Assembly: GCF_036850765.1 (NCBI RefSeq)
Contig: NC_089495.1
Span: 120,737,033-120,801,032 of the forward strand
DNA length: 64,000 bases
Direction: 5' to 3'
Source of the DNA: Saccopteryx bilineata
Lineage: Eukaryota; Chordata; Mammalia; Chiroptera; Emballonuridae
In this document: one piece after another, positions 36,701 to 43,449 of the stretch
Layout: each line of letters opens with the position of its first letter
How positions within the stretch are numbered: position 1 is the stretch's first letter
Notes under the pieces: model-generated
The model's input: the letters and a program-made list of their open reading frames with translations, nothing else
Databases searched by the model: none
Told to the model about the DNA's origin: nothing
Position numbers and translations under genes: made by a program

Positions 36701-39197
36701 GGGTCAGTGCCCCAGAATGCCTGTGACCCCAGCGTACTGAACATGTCCGATGTGCCAGGCTCTCCACATCCTCAGCCTCACTCACTTCCGTGCCACAGAC
36801 CCATTTCACAGAGGAAGAAACTGAGTTTCTGAGGTGTAGTGATTTTCCCAGATCTCACAGCTTGTGTTGGCTGACCGGGATTCACCTGAGTGGCTCCTCA
36901 CAGTGCGATCTCCCTGCAGAGGCCCAGAGCGTCTAACAACCCCTGCCCTGGCTGCCTGCTCACCCTCCTCAGTTGCCCTCCATCAGGTGGGGCAGCACAC
37001 CTGTCACACTCCTCTGCAAACTAGTCCCCATTTCTCTTCCAAAAGAGCCACTCCGGTGTTTTGCTTTTCAGGATCTCATGGTGGAAAACATAGCAACAAC
37101 AGCAAAGACACAGGTCAGTATCTCCTGGTGTGGGTATGCTGGGTGTGGTGTGTGTTTTTAAAGGTACAATGGAGGGTTCTCCTGAGACCTGGGGGTGGGT
37201 CACCTTCTAGTTTCACTCCTGAGTGCCTTCAGGAGGCCTTACCTGTAGAGGACCCACATTCCACCCTCCTCTGAGGCCCCTTCTATGGCAAGGCTGGGGT
37301 AGTGTGTTCTAAATCACTTAGACAAGGAAAGGAAGGTAAGGTACCAACCCTATTTTGGAAAAGAGGCTGCCCTGTAACATTTCTGTTCCTAGTGGGCCTA
37401 TGTACCTTTGTTCTTGTTATTGAAGTACAGGCTAGAGGCCAGGTAGACATATGAGAGAGTCTCTTTCCCAGAAGACACCAGACTGGTTTTTTTCATGCAG
37501 CCAACACAGGTCAAACAGCAACATTTAGCTAACTCCAAGGCCTCAGTTGTACTTCTCAGGCTAGGGAGCCATGCTCTGCCTGGTCTGGGTCCCTCCTGTT
37601 GGCTTGTGGTGTGAGGGTCAGTACAGATGTGCCCCTGAACCTGTGGGTGTGGCTTGCCTTGTTTCTCTCAGGTGTCCTGCCCACCACTGGCCTGACACCC
37701 CCTCCCCTGAAGCCCAGGAAGGTCTGGATTGTCTACTCCGCTGACCACCCCCTCTACATGGACGTGGTCCTAAAGTTCACTCAGTTCCTGCTCACTGTCT
37801 GCGGCACGGAAGTGGCCCTAGACCTGCTGGAGGAACACACCATCTCAGAGATGGGAGTCATGACCTGGGTGGGCCGCCAGAAGCAGGAGATGGTAGAGAG
37901 CAACTCCAAGATCCTCATCTTGTGCTCCCAAGGCACCCGGGCCAAGTGGCAGGCCATCCTTGGCCGGGAGGAGCCTGCCGTCCAGCTTCGATGTGACCAC
38001 CAGAAGCTCACTGGGGACCTCTTCACAGCGGCCATGAACATGATCCTCCCCGATTTCAAGAAGCCAGCCAGCTTCGGCACCTACATTGTCTGCTACTTCA
38101 GTGACATCAGCAGTGAGAATGATATCCCCGACATCTTCAACATCACTTCCAGGTACCCGCTCATGGACAAATTTGAGGAGGTTTACTTCCGAATCCAGGA
38201 CCTGGAGATGTTTGAGCCCGGCCGGATGCACCGCATCGGGGAGCTCACCGGGGAGAACTACCTGCAGAGCCCCAGTGGCTGGCAGCTCAAGGAAGCCGTG
38301 GAGAGGTTCCGGGCGTGGCAGGCTCAGCACCCTGACTGGTTTGAGCATGAGAACCTCTGCTCAGCAGGTCACCCGGACCTCCGGTCCCTGGATGAAGAGG
38401 TGTTTGAGGAGCTGCAGCTGTGGCCAGGAGGAATCATGAAGCAGGAGCCCCTGGTGCGGGAGCCCGCCGCCAAGAGCCACCTGGTGGTGGAGCTGCTCGC
38501 TGCTGAGGAAGGCAGAGGAGTCTCCAGGCTGCAGCCTCCCCCTCAGCCCCAAGGGCCCCTGGCAGCCCGAGCGATTCACACTGCGGTGCTGCCCCTGGAG
38601 GCAGTCCCTCCTGCTCGGGCTGTGGAACCGGTGGAACCCGTCCCTTCTGCCCTCGGAAGCAGCACAGCCAGTCAGGTAGCAGTTGTAGAGGGAGTTGAGG
38701 CCTGCCCACTACTGTACTGCCCTGACCCTCAGCGTGACCCTCAGCGGCACAATGTCCTCTTCCTCCCTGTGGACTCAGAGGACTCACCGCTCTGCAGCAA
38801 CCCGCTGGCATCACCAGACCCCATTCCAGAGAGCATAAGGGAGCAGCTTGAAGGCGTGATGCTCTCCCTCTTCCAGCAGAGTCTTAGCCGCCAGGCCCCA
38901 GACAAGTGGGAGAGAGGAGCAGTGGCCCTCAAAGACCCAGGCATACCCTCTGGGGAGGGCCAGCGGGAGTCAGTGCAGTCTGACCAGGGGTATATCTCCA
39001 GGAGCTCTCCACAGCTCCCCGATGGACAGGTGGAACTGGAGGAAGAGGAAGTACAGCAGGCCCTGGGGCAATCTGCCAAGCACCTCTCCCCTAGGGCTCT
39101 GGAGAGCCTGAGAAGCCTCCAGCAACAGCTTTTCTTCCAAGAGCTTCAGAAGAACTCTAGCTGGGACAGTATGGAGCCAGAGCCACCGGCCACATAG
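9031..39197 (+). CDS. IL17RA: Interleukin-17 receptor A, 13 coding exons (spliced; exons listed separately)
   Basis: Single-pass type I receptor subunit shared by IL-17A, IL-17F, IL-17A/F and, with other partners, IL-17C and IL-17E. It recruits the adaptor ACT1 through its cytoplasmic SEFIR domain to activate NF-kB, MAPK and C/EBP. The 13 exons sum to 2,616 nt, giving 871 residues plus stop (human is 866). All GT/AG sites are present and phases chain without a break. Layout: signal peptide about 1-32; two fibronectin-like ectodomains about 33-316; membrane span about 320-343; SEFIR from about 380; acidic C-terminal tail with the conserved [15 protein letters not shown] stretch. The exon 2 boundary falls at coding base 163, as I recall for human. 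I see no frameshift or stop. The ATG at 9031 was chosen because the hydrophobic signal peptide follows; the in-frame GTG at 9019 is not a plausible start. Identity is recognised from the SEFIR region and ectodomain, not from a search. Confidence 0.96.
9862..9890 (+). repeat. (ACC)n microsatellite
   Basis: Short run of ACC triplets (ACTACTACCACCACC type) in the 5' part of IL17RA intron 1. Confidence 0.85.
10617..10880 (+). mobile_element. Diverged bat SINE
   Basis: CATGACCAAGTGGTGGCAAT through GGCACATATGAGCAATGATA; the 3' tail is missing. Confidence 0.8.
11310..11440 (+). repeat. MIR remnant
   Basis: AGAGCTAAAGCCACAAACTTG then CCTGACTTCACCACTTACAG and TGTAGCCTCAGGCAG resemble the MIR core. 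Low-confidence, diverged. Confidence 0.45.
12735..12990 (+). repeat. MIR
   Basis: Clear MIR text: AGCAGGGATTAAGAGCACAG, CTGTGCCTCATTTTTTTTCA, GAAAATGAGATGATGGTACT, GTAAAGGTTAAGTGAC, GTCTGGCACGAAAGG. Confidence 0.8.
13135..13464 (+). mobile_element. Bat SINE
   Basis: Full-length: GGCCTGACCAGGCGGTGGCA to (CT)n-CCCTGTAAAAAA. Confidence 0.92.
13663..14003 (+). mobile_element. Bat SINE
   Basis: Full-length, flanked by an 11-bp duplication CATTATGTTAA (13652-13662 and 14004-14014). Confidence 0.94.
14220..14585 (+). mobile_element. Bat SINE, 'gccctggccgg' type
   Basis: GCCCTGGCCGGTTGGCACAG, tRNA-like B box GGTTCGATTCC, GCACATAGGAGAAGCGCCC, ending CTTCAGGGAAAAA. Flanked by AAATAGAGGGGA on both sides. 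Confidence 0.93.
14620..15246. other. Intronic DNA, nothing recognised
   Basis: AT-rich intron 1 sequence with no exon, young repeat or RNA gene that I can identify. Confidence 0.4.
15247..15366 (+). mobile_element. Mariner-type MITE (non-autonomous DNA transposon)
   Basis: 120-bp element bounded by TA dinucleotides (15245-15246, 15367-15368). About 28-30 bp imperfect terminal inverted repeats: CAGAGGTGGGCAAAAGTAGG at the left; CAGAGGTAAGCAAAAGGAGG as reverse complement of the right end, both followed by TTTAC. The centre is AT-rich with no coding capacity. TA duplication and TIRs place it in the Tc1/mariner superfamily. Confidence 0.85.
15380..16283 (+). mobile_element. Old L1 ORF2 (reverse transcriptase) fragment, interrupted by a SINE
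   Basis: In broken frames it reads the L1 signature around ENYRPVSLM and, after the [22 protein letters not shown] then NIIHYINK, which is the region ahead of the catalytic motif. Many stops; the SINE at 15564-15940 interrupts it with duplication GCAAATTTA. Confidence 0.78.
15564..15940 (+). mobile_element. Bat SINE, long subtype
   Basis: GCCTGACTAGGTGGTAGCGC with the extra internal block (GATCATAGATAGGACCCCAC). Flanked by GCAAATTTA (15555-15563, 15941-15949). Confidence 0.93.
16297..16938 (-). mobile_element. Bat SINE interrupted by a second SINE
   Basis: Reverse-oriented SINE, tail at 16297-16424 and head at 16723-16938. Flanked by GCTGGCTGCATTT (16284-16296 and 16939-16951). Confidence 0.93.
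16425..16722 (+). mobile_element. Bat SINE nested in the opposite orientation
   Basis: GCCTGACCAGGTAGTGGTGC to poly(A), inserted in the T-rich/ATCAGTTTT part of the older SINE. Confidence 0.92.
17608..17996 (-). mobile_element. Bat SINE, 'gccctggccgg' type
   Basis: Reverse-oriented, ending ACCGGCCAGGGC. Flanked by a perfect 14-bp duplication CCTCTGTTGTTCTT (17594-17607, 17997-18010). Confidence 0.95.
19089..19113 (+). CDS. IL17RA: IL17RA exon 2, 25-nt microexon (residues 47-55)
   Basis: TTTTTTCCACAG precedes and GTAAGT follows a 25-nt exon reading GLICIVKN plus one base. The length exactly bridges exon 1 (phase 0) to exon 3 (phase 1), and the human exon 2 is also 25 nt by coding position 139-163. 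Human reads GLNCTVKN here, so the asparagine and threonine of that glycosylation site are both isoleucine in this copy. The microexon sits in the middle of otherwise repeat-rich intronic DNA. Confidence 0.9.
19279..19584 (+). mobile_element. Bat SINE
   Basis: GACCTGGCTGGTGGTAGTGC to poly(A), with flanking TATTCATTATG on both sides. Lies in intron 2, 165 bp after microexon 2. Confidence 0.9.
20819..20965 (+). CDS. IL17RA: IL17RA exon 3 (residues 55-104)
   Basis: Encodes [17 protein letters not shown] and on to HIKWTLQTD of the first fibronectin-like domain. It carries the NST (made across the exon 2/3 junction) and NLT glycosylation sites. Acceptor is CCACCAG, donor is GATG/GTGAGC; 147 nt, phase 1 in and phase 1 out. 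Confidence 0.95.
21818..21930 (+). CDS. IL17RA: IL17RA exon 4 (residues 104-141)
   Basis: Encodes [20 protein letters not shown] through the Lys-Leu-Trp-His-His-His stretch, close to human. Acceptor is CCTGCAG after a pyrimidine tract, donor is CGG/GTAAGA; 113 nt, leaving phase 0. Confidence 0.96.
22245..22415 (-). repeat. MER5A-like hAT remnant
   Basis: Text such as GACCTGGGAACCTGTTAGAA, ATGCATATTCAAGGGCCCCT, CTGAATCCAAAACTCCAG, TTAACAAGCCTACCAGGGGA matches the MER5A pattern. Confidence 0.7.
23136..23262 (+). CDS. IL17RA: IL17RA exon 5 (residues 142-184)
   Basis: Encodes [20 protein letters not shown] and then [16 protein letters not shown] of the first ectodomain. Position 145 is Asn in an NFS context; human has TFS here, so a new N-glycosylation site is predicted. 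Acceptor is CTCTCCAG, donor is CCAG/GTAAGA; 127 nt. Confidence 0.96.
24375..24525 (-). repeat. MER5A-like hAT remnant
   Basis: GGAACTTGTTAGAAGTGCAG, ATTCTCAGGACCCACCTCAG, CCTGCTGAGTCAGAAACT; same family as the copy at 22.3 kb. Confidence 0.72.
24850..24897 (+). CDS. IL17RA: IL17RA exon 6 (residues 184-200)
   Basis: A 48-nt exon reading [17 protein letters not shown], the linker between the two ectodomains. It keeps both cysteines seen in human. Acceptor is CTGCAG, donor is TCAG/GTGAGG; phase 1 in and out. Confidence 0.93.
24986..25152 (+). CDS. IL17RA: IL17RA exon 7 (residues 200-255)
   Basis: Encodes the start of the second fibronectin-like domain ([12 protein letters not shown], then VSFTLWNES and [10 protein letters not shown]). 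NIT, NES and NRS sequons are retained. Against the human sequence it has one extra residue around 215-219 and two additional cysteines (C215 and C240). Only 88 nt separate it from exon 6. Acceptor is TGAGCAG, donor is GCG/GTAACT. Confidence 0.95.
25831..25914 (+). CDS. IL17RA: IL17RA exon 8 (residues 256-283)
   Basis: Encodes [20 protein letters not shown] and then the WCCRHQVQ double-cysteine motif. Keeps the NVT sequon. Acceptor is CTCTTCAG, donor is CAG/GTGGGT; 84 nt, phase 0 at both ends. Confidence 0.95.
26244..26328 (+). CDS. IL17RA: IL17RA exon 9 (residues 284-312)
   Basis: Encodes [20 protein letters not shown] followed by CPHIPDPP, the last cysteines of the ectodomain. Acceptor is CTCCCCAG, donor is CCAG/GTAGGA; 85 nt, leaving phase 1. 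Confidence 0.94.
26650..26790 (-). repeat. MIR remnant
   Basis: GATGGAGAAACTGAGGCACA, AGGTTGCGTGACTTGTCCAA, GGTCACATGCCAGCAAGTGG: a reverse-strand MIR 3' region in IL17RA intron 9. Confidence 0.75.
27052..27063 (+). CDS. IL17RA: IL17RA exon 10, 12-nt microexon (residues 312-316)
   Basis: A 12-nt exon (ATGCGGTTACAG) between TTCTCATTGTAG and GTAAGG. Phase 1 in and out, so it adds DAVT before the Asp of exon 11, aligning with EPIP of the human juxtamembrane stalk (PDTPEPIPDYMPLWV). Without it the reading frame survives but the stalk is four residues short; with it the exon count becomes 13, as in human. The minisatellite begins about 190 bp downstream. Confidence 0.84.
27257..34970 (+). repeat. 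7.7-kb G-rich minisatellite in IL17RA intron 10
   Basis: Tandem array of two alternating modules: 16 bp GGGCTGGGGGACCTCA and 13 bp GGGCTGAGAGTCA (or GAGCTGGGAGTCA). They make a 29-bp composite, with frequent irregular runs of either module. Spacing suggests on the order of 500 modules. It starts about 190 bp after microexon 10 and ends 46 bp before exon 11. Marker variants recur at fixed offsets (796/854, 1919 and 2249 bp), showing larger internal duplications. The plus strand, which is the non-template strand of IL17RA, is the G-rich one. Assembled length may differ between individuals. Confidence 0.97.
35017..35118 (+). CDS. IL17RA: IL17RA exon 11, transmembrane exon (residues 316-350)
   Basis: Encodes the membrane span: [19 protein letters not shown] then [14 protein letters not shown]. 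Acceptor is GCTTGCCACAG, donor is TCTG/GTAAGA. It is 102 nt with phase 1 at both ends, so skipping it would keep the frame and delete the membrane anchor; a human soluble isoform lacking exon 11 is described. Its acceptor lies only about 46 bp beyond the end of a 7.7-kb minisatellite. Confidence 0.96.
35275..35520 (+). repeat. MIR
   Basis: AAGACCAGCTCCGTCACTTG, GATTACTTAATTCTTGAGCC, TACAAATGGAAATTATAATG, AATAATGCATACAGACCGGC. In intron 11. Confidence 0.75.
36735..36870 (-). repeat. MIR remnant
   Basis: CATTTCACAGAGGAAGAAAC, TGAGTTTCTGAGG, CAGATCTCACAGC; reverse MIR in intron 11. Confidence 0.6.
37072..37113 (+). CDS. IL17RA: IL17RA exon 12 (residues 350-364)
   Basis: A 42-nt exon reading [15 protein letters not shown], the short cytoplasmic juxtamembrane linker, in the position of human GPGSEKYSDDTKYTDG. 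Acceptor is TTGCTTTTCAG, donor is ACAG/GTCAGT; phase 1 at both ends. Poorly conserved, but splice sites and phase fit. Confidence 0.9.
37672..39197 (+). CDS. IL17RA: IL17RA exon 13: SEFIR domain and C-terminal tail (residues 364-871)
   Basis: Terminal coding exon of 1,526 nt, acceptor GTTTCTCTCAG, stop TAG at 39195. It starts [17 protein letters not shown] and goes straight into the SEFIR domain ([45 protein letters not shown]), which binds ACT1 by homotypic contact, then the SEFIR extension ([40 protein letters not shown]). The tail is looser, Pro/Glu-rich, with conserved [14 protein letters not shown] and [15 protein letters not shown] motifs typical of the C/EBP-beta activation region. A 12-bp tandem duplication near 38,722 gives DPQRDPQR. 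The open frame extends upstream to 37,599 only by chance; the intron acceptor defines the real start. Confidence 0.97.
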
Positions 39198-40403
39198 GAC
39201 CTCCCCGACCCAGAGCATTGAGAGAAGAGGGAATGTGTGTGTACATGCTGTACATGTATGGCTCTCTGTTTGTGTATAAAGTCTGTGAAATAGTACCTTT
39301 AAAATGTAGACATCTTGAGTTTAATGCCTAGATATCCCTCCCCTTAATTTTTCTTTCTGAGACCATCTGGTCCTCTTCCATTCCCACAAAAATCTGCAGC
39401 CTGCTCTCAGGAGTTGGTGGCAGTGTCCTTGAGTCTCCTTCATTCATTCATTTATTCAACATTTACTTGTACCTACTATGTGCCAGGTGTCTGAGCTACA
39501 AAGAGAAATTGCACCTGTCATCAGTCCTGACTGCTAAGGGGCTTAAATTAACATCTAGTGAGAGCACCAGCTTAGCAAAGAGAAGCTGGTCATGCAATGT
39601 ATAAAGGCTGCACAGAGGCCTGCCCAGGAATATGCAGACACAGAGAAGGGGCATCTGCCCAGGGAGAAGTCCTGGAGTGGGTAATTATGAGCTGAAGGAG
39701 AAGCTAGTTTCCCGGGCCAAGAGGTGGTGGTTGGAGAAAGCACCCGTCTCAGGGAAGGGAAGGGTTGGAAGGTGAGTGGGAGCCGGGCCCATCAGCAAAC
39801 TGCGAGTTGAGCCTCGAAAGGAAGGAGGGAGGCCTGAGAGATGTGGTGGAGCCCGAGCTGGGAGCCGGAACATCAACCTGAAGGCCTGAGGCTCTTTGGA
39901 TATGATAATCTGTTGCCCTGCAAAGGAGGAGGCTGAGGGTTATTGAATATACTTGGAAGCCACCTCAAATCATTTTGGAAAAAGAGACAACTGTGATGTG
40001 AAACATAGCACTCATCAGGGAGACGTCTGAAGCCCTGAGCTCCCAGCAGCGGTGGGAGCCACAGCAAGGGATGCTTCAGGGGCTGCTGGCTAGAAGTCCA
40101 CAGCCCCACACTGCAGCCCAACAGCACAGTGAACCGAGTATGAGCTACAGAGGGTCTGTGACAGGGTGTGAGTGGGGGAGCAGTGATGTTCTGGGCAGTC
40201 CTCTTGAGAGGAAAGTGTGCCACTCTGTTCTTCAAGGTCAGGTTCACACAGTGTTTGAGGAGAGATGCTCAGGCCCAGTGTTTGAAGATTTCCCAGAAGA
40301 GCACACAGGGATGCTGTCTTCCCCTGGAGCTGAGGGTTCTCCATCGCCTCTAGTTGAGTCCTTAGCTATGGCTCCTTGTCTCAGGGAGGAGGGGAGGGCT
40401 CTG

Positions 40404-40556
40404 AAGTGTGGTGGGAAACCCAGGGCAGGTGTGTGTGTGCACATGCACTCGTGTAAGTGTGGTGGGAAACCCAGGGCAGGTGTGTGTGTGCACATGCACT
40501 CGTGTAAGTGTGATGGGAAACCCAGGGCAGGTGTGTGTGTGCACATGCACTCGTGT
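40404..40556 (+). repeat. 51-bp tandem repeat, three copies
   Basis: Three near-identical 51-bp units beginning AAGTGTGGTGGGAAACCC at 40404, 40455 and 40506, each containing a short (GT)n run and GCACATGCACTCG. The copies differ by about one base, so the expansion is recent. The unit is a multiple of three and keeps an apparent open frame with a 17-residue period; I regard that frame as non-coding. Confidence 0.93.
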
Positions 40557-40589
40557 AAGTGTGCGGAAGAGATGGCCGATAAAAGGATG

Positions 40590-40595
40590 AATAAA
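40590..40595 (+). terminator. IL17RA: Candidate poly(A) signal for IL17RA
   Basis: AATAAA followed by a T/G-rich stretch (GTTTGTTGACTTTGG), about 1.4 kb after the stop codon. A second AATAAA lies at 42159. Usage is unproven. Confidence 0.35.
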
Positions 40596-40789
40596 TAAGT
40601 TTGTTGACTTTGGTAAGAATCCCTGCTGGTTATTTTGAGTCACATGTTACCATAGGTTAAGAAGTTCCTAGTTTTTGAGCTCTTGTAGTAAGATTTTGAC
40701 AAGTAGCAGCAGGACCATCCAGACTTACGTCCCAGACTGTCAAGTCCAGATCCAGGGACAAAAGACGAGGTGAGGGAGTGCTGTAGAAG

Positions 40790-41100
40790 GGATGTCTGTC
40801 CCCTCAAAACACTTGTTGAAATCCTAACCCCCAAAGTGGTGGAAGTAAGGGTGGGGCCTCATGAATGGAATTAGTACCCTTTTAAAAGAGACCCCAGAGG
40901 GCTCCCTCTGCTTTTCTGCTGTTTGAAGACAGCAAGGAGGTCAACTGTGAACCAGAAAGTGGGCTCTCACTAGATACCAAGTCTGCTCATGCACTAACCT
41001 TGGACTTCCTGTCCTCCAGAACAATGAGAAATCAATGTCTGCTGTGTATAAATGACTCGGTCTACAGTACTGTGTCACAGCAGTCTGAGCAGACTAAGAC
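40790..41100 (+). mobile_element. MaLR (MLT1/MST-type) LTR fragment
   Basis: Contains the family's hallmarks in order: AATCCTAACCCCCAAAGTGG, TGGGGCCTCATGAATGGAAT, TTTTAAAAGAGACCCCAGAG, GAACCAGAAAGTGGGCTCTC, CTTGGACTTCCTGTCCTCCA, then CAGTCTGAGCAGACTAAGAC. Old, diverged, with no internal region. Confidence 0.75.
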
Positions 41101-41439
41101 AGGGAGAACAGGCACGGAGCCCTCCCAGCCACCCCTCTTGGGGTCCATCTCTTCAGTCACCCTGGAGGTGGGTATCAGTGTCCAGCTGCCTACCAAGCTC
41201 TGTGAAGAAGTGCTTGTTAAGTGTCCAGAGTGTGGAATATCATGGTGGACTTCCTCGCTGGGGCCAGGGCTCTACCTAGCAGCGGAATGGCCCAACCAGT
41301 GTTGTCCTGGCGCCTGGAAGCACACTTCCATTTGGATCACGTTCCCCACAAACCTTGAATTCTAGCTTTGCTGGCCTTTGGGGCCAGGTGTCTTCAATCA
41401 ACATTGTCCACTATGTCCCTTTTATGTCCAGGACTGCTG

Positions 41440-41820
41440 CTTTTTTTCCCTAACAGCTTAATTTTTGAGCTATAATTCACATGCCATACTACTCACGATT
41501 GACCCTGCACAGTTCAATGGCTTTGAGGTGTTCAGAGTTCAGCAATCATCAGCATAATCAATTTTAGAACGTTTTCTTACCCCGCAAAAGAAAGTGGCAC
41601 CCTTTAATCATCACCCCCAAACCCTCTAACCCCGCCCCATCCCTATTAATCATCACCCCCAAACCCTCTAACCCCGCCCCATCCCTATTAATCATCACCC
41701 CCAAACCCTCTAACCCCGCCCCTATCCCTAGGCAACCACTAAGCTTTTTGTCTATGGATTTGCCAGCTGTGGACATGTCATATATAAATGGAATCAGGGT
41801 TCCCAGGCTCCTTGACCCTC
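41440..41820. mobile_element. Old L1 3'-end fragment with internal tandem triplication
   Basis: Resembles ancient mammalian L1 tails (GAGCTATAATTCACATGCCA, then GCAACCACTAAGCTTTTTGTC and GGACATGTCATATAAATGG-like text). Inside, a unit of about 46 bp reading AATCATCACCCCCAAACCCT and CTAACCCCGCCCC is present three times between about 41607 and 41730. Confidence 0.6.
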
Positions 41821-42169
41821 CCTTTAATGTTATTTCTTAGTTGCTTCTACATTCCCTGTTCCTTCCCTCTGTACCCTGGTACCTAGATTCCTTTCCTAGA
41901 TGGAATAGCCCCTTAGGTAGTGAACACTTTAGCATGAATTAGTTTACTGGCTCCTTTCTGAATAGAAAGAAGATACAATAGTGCTCTGAGAGGACACAAG
42001 GGAGCAGAAAAGAGAAGGGGAGGCAAGGCTGGGCAGCCCCCACTTTTGCCTGCACACTGACAGCATGTCTTACCAGCTGACTTCTGCTCAAAACTGTTCC
42101 ATGGTGCTCACACAATAGGAAAACCAGCCCCGCTTTTTAGCCGGAACTATCCAGCTTTAATAAAGGACA

Positions 42170-42345
42170 AGCTGTTAACAGCTGAAGTCCATGCCTGGGT
42201 AGTTTTGGACCAGACAAACCTGGGTTCAGACCTGGATTCCCTGTCCTAGATGTGGCACTCAGCACGCTTCTCCGTCCTTCTGGACCACAGAAAAATGGAA
42301 ACAAAGTCGTCTTGAGGTGGCTGTGAGAATGGAACGAGCCAGGGA
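42170..42345 (+). repeat. MIR remnant
   Basis: CAGACAAACCTGGGTTCAGA, CCTGGATTCCCTGTCC, TGGCTGTGAGAATGG pattern, diverged. Confidence 0.5.
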
Positions 42346-42454
42346 GCGCCAAGGGCCCAACAGTCAAACAGCGTCCAGCTCCGGACTCCCACTCAGGGCC
42401 AGAGCTGCAGCGCCAGGTGCCACCCACAGGCGAGGCCCGAGTGCAGTCCCACTG

Positions 42455-42637
42455 CTTGCTCATATGTGCCTTGACCAGGAGGCGCCAGCTGAGCCAGTGA
42501 CCCCTTGCTCAAGCCAGCAACCCCACGTTCAAGCTGGTGAGCCTGTGCTCAAACCAGCGACCTCAGGGTTTTGAACCTGAGTCCTCACTTTCCCAGGTCG
42601 ATGCTCTATCCGCTGTGCCACTGCCTGCTCAGGCAGT
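42455..42637 (-). mobile_element. 3'-truncated bat SINE
   Basis: Reverse-oriented: CATATGTGCCTTGACCAGG to GCTCTATCCGCTGTGCCACTG and CTCAGGC. The tail part is missing. Confidence 0.85.
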
Positions 42638-43103
42638 AAGCATCTTGTTTTACATCTAGATGTAGGAAGAAATGAAGTCATGGTCTTGGTTCTGTAATTA
42701 GTTCCTGTGTAAATTTTGTCTCTTTATTATGATTATAAAAATGTCTTAAGGGGAGAGATCTATTTTTGCATATACTGTATCACCTCATTTAATTCTTGCC
42801 ACAGCTTTGTGAGGTAGGTAACATTTCTCCTGTTTTATAAGTGATGAAAATGTTCTAAGATGTCAGATGAGGAGGGCCCAAAGCCACATCTCACTGGAGG
42901 CAAGCAAGCATGTGCCAGGATCTGCCATGCTCTAACTTTGGAATGGCTGGAAGCCTGTAGGGCAACAACATAGAGTGGTCTGAATAGTGCTGGCTGTCTC
43001 TGTGCTACAGAAAACAAAAACTATGACTTTGTTTTTGTGCAGACTCAATGATATAGCTTAGATTTCACAACTCTCTTTGTACTAAAAAAAAAAAATCAAA
43101 ACC

Positions 43104-43448
43104 AGCCTGACCAGGTAGAGGTAGGTGTAGTGGATAGAGCATCAACCTGGAACCCTCAGGACCCAGGTTTAAAACCATGAGGTAACCAGCTTGAGCATGG
43201 GCTCATCCGGCTTGAACACAGGTCACTGACTTGAGCATGGGATCGTGGACATGACCCCATGGTCGCTGGCTGCAGCCTAAGGTAGCTGGCTGGCTGGCTT
43301 GAGCAAGAGGTCACCAGCTCAGCAGCAGCCCCCGGTCAAGGCACGTATGAGAAAGCAGTCAGTGAACAACTAAGGAGCCGCAAGTAGAGCTTATGCTTCT
43401 CATCACTCTCCCTCCTTGTCTGTCCCTGTCTGTCTGTCTGTTTTTGTA
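43104..43448 (+). mobile_element. Bat SINE, long subtype
   Basis: GCCTGACCAGGTAGAGGTAG through the GACATGACCCCATGGTCGCT block to (CTGT)n and A-rich tail. Confidence 0.9.
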
Positions 43449-43449
43449 A

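Noticed and set aside
37599..37671. Upstream start for the 532-codon frame containing the SEFIR domain
   Set aside because: A good acceptor (GTTTCTCTCAG) at 37671 and phase agreement with exon 12 show that the first part of that frame is intron.
40071..40598. 175-codon frame with three 17-residue repeats
   Set aside because: Explained by the 51-bp tandem repeat; lies downstream of the IL17RA stop and has no recognisable domain.
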